From positions 2,108,001 through 2,172,000 of the forward strand of contig NZ_CP036532.1 in the NCBI RefSeq assembly GCF_004331955.1: a stretch of 64,000 bases of DNA. The letters run 5' to 3'. The translations under genes were made by a program, and so were the position numbers. This DNA comes from Roseitalea porphyridii. GTDB lineage: Bacteria; Pseudomonadota; Alphaproteobacteria; Rhizobiales; Rhizobiaceae. A model generated the notes under the pieces. The model was given only the letters and a program-made list of their open reading frames with translations, had not been told where the DNA came from and did not search any database. This document shows positions 58,729-64,000 of the stretch, piece after piece. How positions within the stretch are numbered: the stretch's first letter is position 1; every line of letters begins with the position of its first letter.

Positions 58729-59198
58729 CTGGTCCGATCCTTGTCGCTGGGCAGGCCGGTGACGTTTCGTCAGGCCCGCCAGCGCGCAGCCAGTGGCGTG
58801 CGCGCGGTTTATGACGGAAAAGGGGCACCGCCCCCGGGCGCCTCCTTAGCCGAATTCTTTGCAGGTAAGTGTTGCCGAATCGTCACAAAGCGTGATCGGA
58901 ACGCATGGTGACGATCACCCGTCCCGGCCGGCAAGCACCGGCCTGCGCTGATCCGATCGCTCCGCCGCCGCGTATCTCCTTGCAAATGGGGCGAAGGACC
59001 GGCCGCGATGGAATTCGGCACGATCTTGTTCAGACTTTCCGGTCGACGGCGAGAACGGGGTTCCGCGCCGGCGACGGCCCATCCCCGACCCGCGGTCGAT
59101 CGGCTGAACGCAGCGTCCACAAACGGTGCACTGGCGCACCCGCCTCGCCGACCCCACCTTACAAAGCAAGAATTGACCGGTACCAAGGGAGAACCGTC

Positions 59199-59390
59199 AT
59201 GACCGTTCGCAGCAACAAGGCGCTCGATCTCGCCCGGATGATGATCAAGCAGGCCAAACTTCTCAAGGGCGCCGGCCTGATCGCCGAGGCCAAGGCGCTG
59301 GCGCGCCGGGCCATCGAGATCAACGCGATCGGCCATCAGGCGACACGTCTGCGGGCGCAGCCGGTCCGCATCGCCGGGCCGCGCCGCTAG
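59199..59390 (+). CDS. 63-residue basic helical protein, unknown function
   Basis: This small basic protein opens MTVRSNKALDLARMMIKQA and continues with KLLKGAGLIAEAKALARRAI, ending in HQATRLRAQPVRIAGPRR. It looks like two amphipathic helices with Ala/Leu/Lys repeats. The start follows AAGGGAG with good spacing. No family is recognised. The 470 bp between the ilvD start and this gene show no other feature that I can support. Confidence 0.55.
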   Translation: MTVRSNKALDLARMMIKQAKLLKGAGLIAEAKALARRAIEINAIGHQATRLRAQPVRIAGPRR

Positions 59391-59441
59391 GCGGTTCCCG
59401 TCCATCACGCCCGTCGCGGCGCCCTTCGCGCGCCGCGATGA

Positions 59442-62027
59442 TCACTCTTCTTCGAGCGTTTCCTTGACCTTGGTGGCAAGCTGCTTGAGCGAGAACGGCT
59501 TGGGCAGGAAGCCGAACCGGGCGCCCTCGGGCAGGTTCTTGGCGAAAGCCTCTTCGGCATATCCCGACACGAAGATGAACTTGATGTCGGGATTGTCCTT
59601 GCGCACTTCCCGCAGGAGCGACGGCCCGTCCATCTCCGGCATCACGACGTCCGAGACAACGAGGTCGACCTTGCCGCCCGCCTCTTCGAGCACATCGAGC
59701 GCTTCCATCCCGTCGCCGGCTTCCAGAACCGTGTAGCCGCGCGAGGTCAGGGCGCGTACGCCGCCCATCCGCACCGCGTCCTCGTCCTCCACCAGAAGCA
59801 CGGTCGCCGAACCGGAAAGATCGCGCTTGGCGCTTTCGTGCTCGCTCTTGCGCGTGGCCGGCGCCTCGCCCGCGCCGGCATCGGCCAGCGGCTCGTGGCG
59901 CGGCAGCAGGATCGTGAAGGTCGTGCCCTCGCCCTCGACCGATGACGCATAGATGCCACCGCCGGTCTGCTTGATGATGCCGTAAACCATCGAAAGGCCG
60001 AGCCCGGTTCCCTTGCCGACCTCCTTGGTCGTGAAGAAGGGCTCGAAGATCTTTTCGAGCACGTCGGCCGGAATGCCCGTGCCGGTGTCCGTGACCTCCA
60101 CCGCCACATAGTCGCCCGGCTCGATGCCGGGCGTTTCCATGCCGGCCACGACGTCGGCGGTCAGATTGCGCGTCGCGATCGTCAGTTCGCCCCCCTCGGG
60201 CATGGCGTCGCGCGCATTGACGGTCAGGTTGACGATGACCTGCTCGAACTGCCCCAGATCGGCCTTGACCGGCCAGAGTTCGCGGCCGTGCTCCATGTTC
60301 AGCCTGATCTCGTTGCCGATCAGCCGGCTCAGCAGCATGCGCAGATCAGCCAGAACGTCGGTCAGGGACAGCACTTCGGGGCGCAACGTCTGGCGGCGGG
60401 AGAAGGCCAGAAGCTGCCGAACGAGAGACGCGGCGCGGTTGGCGTTCTGCTTGATGTTCATGATGTCCGGGAAGGACGGATCGGACGGCCTGTGGCTGGT
60501 CAGCAGCAGGTCCGAGGCCATGATGATGGCGGTCAGCACGTTGTTGAAGTCGTGCGCGATGCCGCCGGCAAGCTGTCCGACCGCCTGCATCTTCTGGCTC
60601 TGGGCCATCTGTGCCTCGAGCGCCTTCTGCTCGGTCGTCTCCATGGCGTGGACGATCGCCGCTTCCTCGGGCCCGTCCCCGGTCGCCGCGCCCTCGATGG
60701 GATTGGCGACCGCATTCACATAGACCCGGATGTGCCGTTCGGTGCCCTCGCCGGGCAGCACCGTCTCGAAGGGCTCGATGTTGGCGCGGTTGGCCTTGGC
60801 CGCATCGAACGCCTTGTCGAAACGGTCCCGGTCGCGCTCGTGGATGATGGTCTCGAACTTGACGTGCCGCGCCAGCGCGTCCTGGTCGACGACGGCCCCG
60901 AACAGGCCCGCGAACGACGCGTTGGTGCGCAATATGCGGCCATCGGCGTCGAGCGCGGCGATCGCCATCGGCGTCGAGTTGAAGAAACGGCTGAAACGCA
61001 CTTCGGCGCTGCGCAGGTCCTGGGCGCTGTCGGCCCCTTGCGTCCTGTTGAGCACGATCGTGCGCATCGGCCCCGGATCGCCGGCAGCCGTGGTCTGCAC
61101 GCGGTGGATCAGCTGCACCGGCAGGTTCTCGCCATTGGTCTTGGCAAGATCGACATCGACGATGGCGCTGCGCACCGTGCCCGGCTCGGCCTTGATGCCC
61201 GAGACGAGCTGCATGCCGCCGCCGACCACGAGATCGGACAGGGTGATCTGGCCGGGCACGAAGCTCGTCAGGTCGATGCCCAGCCATTCGGCGAGCGTTG
61301 CGTTGACATATTGCACATGCCCGCCCGCGTCGGTGGCAAAGAAACCCGCCGGCGCGCGATCGAGATGGTCGATCGCCTTCTGCAGTTCGAGAAAGGCGGT
61401 CTCCTGCTGCTGGCGCTCGGCCGAAATGTCGGCGATCCGCCAGGCCTTGAGCGGCTTTCCGGTCCGGCCCGGGTCGATCAGATGAACACTGGCCCGGTAC
61501 CATCGCGGCTGGCCGCTCGCCTCGCCCAGCCCGCTCAGCAGGCGGAACTCCTCTTCGGCGTCCAGCCCGCGCGCGGCGCTGTTGGCGAGCCTGTACAGCG
61601 CGTTCGCCGCATCGTCATGGCGCGAAAGCACCGCCTCGGGCGCCTGCGCCTCGACCTCGGTCTCCGCGCCGATCAGCGAGCGATAGGCCTGGTTCGCATA
61701 GACGATCGCATCGGCATTGTCGGTGACGCAGATGCCCTCGGACAGGCTCTCGACGAAGCCGCCGACGATCTCGTTCTCGCGGCGCGCGCCCGAGAAGGCA
61801 ACGAGCCCGATCACCGAGGCGAACAGGTAGAAGACGCCGACCATGGCCAGGATGCCCAGAAGGGCGAGCAGGAAGCCCTCGTCGATCTGTTCGCGGAAGA
61901 AGAACAGCACCACCGCAAGCGCGAGCGACACGATGCCGACGATCATCAGGCGCGTGGTCGCCGAAGGCCCGCCATCGCGCGGAGCACTCCGCGCGCGGCT
62001 TCCGGAGCCCTGCGCTGCCTTGCTCAT
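59442..62027 (-). CDS. cckA: Hybrid histidine kinase CckA
   Basis: The protein has 861 residues. Two N-terminal membrane helices (about 28-48 and 53-77) are followed by PAS-type sensor domains ([32 protein letters not shown]), the HisKA domain with the phospho-His in [17 protein letters not shown] (His492), an ATPase domain ([25 protein letters not shown]) and a C-terminal receiver with Asp793 in [10 protein letters not shown]. In Caulobacter and rhizobia CckA drives ChpT-CtrA phosphorelay for the cell cycle. No chpT or ctrA gene is in the window. The start at 62027 (MSKAAQGSG) was chosen because it directly precedes the membrane region; 29 extra codons upstream are unsupported. Confidence 0.94.
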   Translation of the reverse strand: MSKAAQGSGSRARSAPRDGGPSATTRLMIVGIVSLALAVVLFFFREQIDEGFLLALLGILAMVGVFYLFASVIGLVAFSGARRENEIVGGFVESLSEGICVTDNADAIVYANQAYRSLIGAETEVEAQAPEAVLSRHDDAANALYRLANSAARGLDAEEEFRLLSGLGEASGQPRWYRASVHLIDPGRTGKPLKAWRIADISAERQQQETAFLELQKAIDHLDRAPAGFFATDAGGHVQYVNATLAEWLGIDLTSFVPGQITLSDLVVGGGMQLVSGIKAEPGTVRSAIVDVDLAKTNGENLPVQLIHRVQTTAAGDPGPMRTIVLNRTQGADSAQDLRSAEVRFSRFFNSTPMAIAALDADGRILRTNASFAGLFGAVVDQDALARHVKFETIIHERDRDRFDKAFDAAKANRANIEPFETVLPGEGTERHIRVYVNAVANPIEGAATGDGPEEAAIVHAMETTEQKALEAQMAQSQKMQAVGQLAGGIAHDFNNVLTAIIMASDLLLTSHRPSDPSFPDIMNIKQNANRAASLVRQLLAFSRRQTLRPEVLSLTDVLADLRMLLSRLIGNEIRLNMEHGRELWPVKADLGQFEQVIVNLTVNARDAMPEGGELTIATRNLTADVVAGMETPGIEPGDYVAVEVTDTGTGIPADVLEKIFEPFFTTKEVGKGTGLGLSMVYGIIKQTGGGIYASSVEGEGTTFTILLPRHEPLADAGAGEAPATRKSEHESAKRDLSGSATVLLVEDEDAVRMGGVRALTSRGYTVLEAGDGMEALDVLEEAGGKVDLVVSDVVMPEMDGPSLLREVRKDNPDIKFIFVSGYAEEAFAKNLPEGARFGFLPKPFSLKQLATKVKETLEEE

Positions 62028-62159
62028 GCAGTGATTCCGTCGCTTACGTCGGTTCCCGCTGGTTTGAATCACAATCCATGCAGGCGGGGAAGCCCTGCCG
62101 GAAAAAATTGTCACGCCGGGCGCAACTTGATAGCAGGTCCGCGCATTGAGGATTCCGCT

Positions 62160-63011
62160 ATGTCCTGGCTGACATCACTGTTCACCGACCCGGCCACGGC
62201 GCCGGCGGCATGGGGGCTTCTGGCCCTGGTCGCGCTGCTGGTCGTGGTTCTCGCGGCCACGCGCATGCGGCGTGCGCGCAGCGGCATGTTCGTTGCCGGC
62301 GGCCGCAAGCACCGGCTCGCCGTGCTCGATGCGACGGCGATCGACAATCGCCGCCGGCTGGTGCTGGTCAGGCGCGACGATGTCGAACATCTGATCCTGA
62401 TCGGCGGCCACAACGACATGGTCGTCGAAACCGGTATCGGGGCGGCCGAGGCGAAGGCGGACAAGCAACGCGATGCCGCGCCCGGAGTGCGGCGTGAACC
62501 CGCCGGGGCTGGCCCCGCCGATCGTCCGGGCGGGGGATCGGGCGCCGAAGTCGCGGCCGCCTCGGCCGTCTCGCGCCCCGCCGGCAAACCGTCCGCGCCT
62601 GAAATGGCCCCTGCCGCCGAGCCGCGCCCGGCCCAGAGACCGGACCCCGCGCCGCCGCCGGCGCCTCCGGTCGCCAAGCCGCAGCCGAAACCGCCCGAGC
62701 GTGTCGAGCCGACGCTTTCCGAACCGCGCAGCGCGTCACCGGTCGGCTCGGCCGCTGTTGCGCCGAACCGGGCGCCCGATGTGGCACCGCCCGCGCAGGC
62801 ACGGCCACAGCAACCGGCCCCGGCGGTCGACCACCGGCCGGCCGCGCAGACAGCCGCCGCCGCCGCGCCGCCGGCTCACGTGGCACCCGACAATCGGCCG
62901 CAGGCAACCGGTCCGCACGCTGCCGCCTCGGATGACACGTCGCTCGACGTCGAGATGGAGCGCCTGCTTGACGGATTGCTGGACGAACCCGCCAGGCGCG
63001 ACAACAATTGA
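62160..63011 (+). CDS. fliO: FliO-like flagellar biosynthesis protein with long Pro/Ala tail
   Basis: The protein has 283 residues. One membrane helix (LLALVALLVVVLAATRMRR, about 21-39) is followed by the FliO-type cytoplasmic segment SGMFVAGGRKHRLAVLDATA, VLVRRDDVEHLILIGGHNDMVVE. Residues 105-260 are a disordered Pro/Ala-rich tail ending in a short acidic helix (DVEMERLLDGLLDE). FliO stabilises FliP in the flagellar export gate. It lies between cckA and dksA, far from any flagellar operon in this window. Confidence 0.78.
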   Translation: MSWLTSLFTDPATAPAAWGLLALVALLVVVLAATRMRRARSGMFVAGGRKHRLAVLDATAIDNRRRLVLVRRDDVEHLILIGGHNDMVVETGIGAAEAKADKQRDAAPGVRREPAGAGPADRPGGGSGAEVAAASAVSRPAGKPSAPEMAPAAEPRPAQRPDPAPPPAPPVAKPQPKPPERVEPTLSEPRSASPVGSAAVAPNRAPDVAPPAQARPQQPAPAVDHRPAAQTAAAAAPPAHVAPDNRPQATGPHAAASDDTSLDVEMERLLDGLLDEPARRDNN

Positions 63012-63119
63012 TACCGTCGTCCGACGAGGCGGCTCCGGACGATCGGTGACCCGCTCGTGCGTTCGCTGCGGCGCCGTCAGCACCGTCCCGTTGCGAACCC
63101 CTGATCGAGCACCGGCCGC

Positions 63120-63539
63120 TCAGTCGTCCCGATAGACCTTTTCGCGCCGTTCGTGCCGCTCCTGCGCTTCCAGCGACAAGGTGGCGATCGGACGCGCGTC
63201 GAGCCGCTTGACCCCGATCGGATCGCCGGTCTCCTCGCAGAACCCGTAGGTGCCGTCGTCGATCCGCTTGATCGCCATGTCGATCTTGTTGATCAGTTTG
63301 CGCTGGCGGTCGCGGGCGCGCAGTTCGATGGCACGGTCGGTCTCGGAGGTTGCACGGTCGGCGATGTCGGGGTGATTGGCGCTGTCGCGCTGGAGGTTTT
63401 CAAGTGTCTCGCGCGATTCGCGCAGCAGATCGTTCTTCCAGGCGATGAGCTTGTCGCGGAAATAGGCCCGCATCCGGTCGTTCATGAACGGTTCGTCTTC
63501 GGTGGGTTCGTAACCGTTGAGGGTGATCTCGTCGGACAT
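63120..63539 (-). CDS. dksA: RNA polymerase-binding protein DksA, Cys-poor type
   Basis: This 139-residue protein has the coiled-coil tip region and zinc-finger fold of DksA: FRDKLIAWKNDLLRESRETL, ATSETDRAIELRARDRQRKL and YGFCEETGDPIGVKRLDARP. Only one Cys (Cys101) remains of the four zinc ligands of E. coli DksA, as in other alphaproteobacterial DksA proteins. It binds RNA polymerase in the secondary channel with ppGpp in the stringent response. It has its own promoter. Confidence 0.94.
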   Translation of the reverse strand: MSDEITLNGYEPTEDEPFMNDRMRAYFRDKLIAWKNDLLRESRETLENLQRDSANHPDIADRATSETDRAIELRARDRQRKLINKIDMAIKRIDDGTYGFCEETGDPIGVKRLDARPIATLSLEAQERHERREKVYRDD

Positions 63540-63568
63540 TGCGTGATCCCAGAGTGAAGATTGGCCGC

Positions 63569-63597
63569 TGTATAGTCGCAGCCCGGCAGCGCCTCAA
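63569..63597 (-). promoter_or_regulatory. Sigma-70-type promoter of dksA
   Basis: On the minus strand TTGAGG (63597-63592), a 17-bp spacer and TATACA (63574-63569) form a near-consensus promoter. The predicted leader is about 22 nt. Confidence 0.65.
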
Positions 63598-63739
63598 GTT
63601 GCAATTGCGTGAAATGGTTGTGGTTTCGAGATCGTGCTCCGGGCGGCACGCCGGGCCGGCCGCGCCATCGAACGATTGCGCCGTCGCCCGCCCCGCGATA
63701 TGCGATCTGTCGCGGCGCGGCGCCGTCCGGAGGGAAACC

Positions 63740-64000
63740 ATGAGCAGGCTGTTCTTGTTGCGCCACGCCAAGGCCGAGTGGGCCGAACCCGGCCAGCGCG
63801 ACTTCGACCGCGCGCTCGCCGCCTCCGGGATCGAGGACGCCAAGGCACTCGCCGCCAACATGGTCGCGCACGATCTCATCCCCGGAAAGGTGATCTGCTC
63901 TTCGGCCGTCCGCGCGCGCCAGACGCTGGAAGCGATCAACACGGTGCACGACCTCGCCGGCATCGCCAGCTACGACCAGAACCTCTATGCGACCGATGCG
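63740..64000 (+). CDS. SixA-like histidine phosphatase, C-terminus off window
   Basis: The first 87 codons of a histidine-phosphatase-superfamily protein are present. The RHG-type signature appears as LFLLRHAKAEWAEPGQRDFD at residues 4-23, followed by LAASGIEDAKALAANM and ICSSAVRARQTLEAI with the second Arg. This pattern fits SixA phosphohistidine phosphatases. GGAGGG lies a few bases before the ATG. The rest is beyond base 64000. Confidence 0.88.
   Translation, partial: MSRLFLLRHAKAEWAEPGQRDFDRALAASGIEDAKALAANMVAHDLIPGKVICSSAVRARQTLEAINTVHDLAGIASYDQNLYATDA

Noticed and set aside
58729-59198. 470-bp gap before the 63-codon gene, inspected for an RNA gene or riboswitch
   Set aside because: No conserved RNA structure, tRNA-like fold or attenuator peptide was recognised. 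A minus-strand frame at 58809-59408 has no plausible domain.

Overview
The window is a high-GC stretch of an alphaproteobacterial chromosome, most likely from the Hyphomicrobiales (rhizobia and relatives). The support is a DUF1476 F1-ATPase zeta-type inhibitor, the hybrid kinase CckA, an ExoR-type Sel1 protein, a Cys-poor DksA, the split PurS/PurQ/PurL enzyme, and the collinear block nlpD-pcm-surE-serS-tatCBA-scpBA-nagZ-SPOR-argS-dgt-erpA. The genus cannot be fixed from sequence alone. No rRNA, tRNA, insertion sequence, prophage or CRISPR array was recognised. Almost everything is ordinary core chromosome with small accessory inserts.

Layout. 1-1.25 kb: a CueR-like regulator cut by the window edge, a small ORF overlapping its start, and a decayed XdhC pair. 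1.35-9.5 kb: a lone periplasmic binding protein, a P1 peptidase, rpe, a DUF2259 protein, a membrane protein, purB, small exported or membrane proteins, a serine hydrolase, an HpcH/HpaI aldolase and DUF1476. 9.8-19.8 kb: purine synthesis (purC, purS, purQ, purL) followed by bolA and grxD. This run is interrupted by a lipoprotein gene between purC and purS and by about 4 kb of accessory genes between purQ and purL. That insert holds two envelope proteins, a DUF1127 protein divergent from a MocR-type regulator, and a frameshifted DUF418 gene. 19.8-30.7 kb: DUF2332, YtoQ, DUF2461, a Bcr/CflA transporter, ttcA, rpsD, murI, a TrmJ-type methyltransferase, asnB and icd. 30.7-37.6 kb: alaS and recA, divergent psuK-psuG, and a Crp/Fnr regulator. 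37.6-54.6 kb: a long minus-strand run for envelope, export, translation and chromosome segregation, with an orphan ABC ATPase between tatA and scpB. 54.6-64 kb: erpA-xthA, exoR-ilvD, cckA, fliO, dksA and a partial SixA-like phosphatase.

How the genes work together. Purine synthesis is represented by SAICAR synthetase, adenylosuccinate lyase and the three FGAM synthase subunits. BolA and the CGFS glutaredoxin follow purL and probably act in iron-sulfur homeostasis, as does ErpA. TatABC exports folded proteins. The LytM protein, NagZ, MurI and the SPOR protein serve the cell wall. ScpAB serves condensin. CckA, DksA and ExoR are global regulators of cell cycle, stringent response and envelope or exopolysaccharide.

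No wholly new multi-gene system is evident. The best leads are: (1) four GGTACAWT boxes between the MocR regulator and DUF1127; (2) a two-armed inverted repeat between serS and tatC in which all six differences between the arms are compensatory; (3) the decayed XdhC pair; (4) the DUF418 frameshift; and (5) the orphan ABC ATPase.
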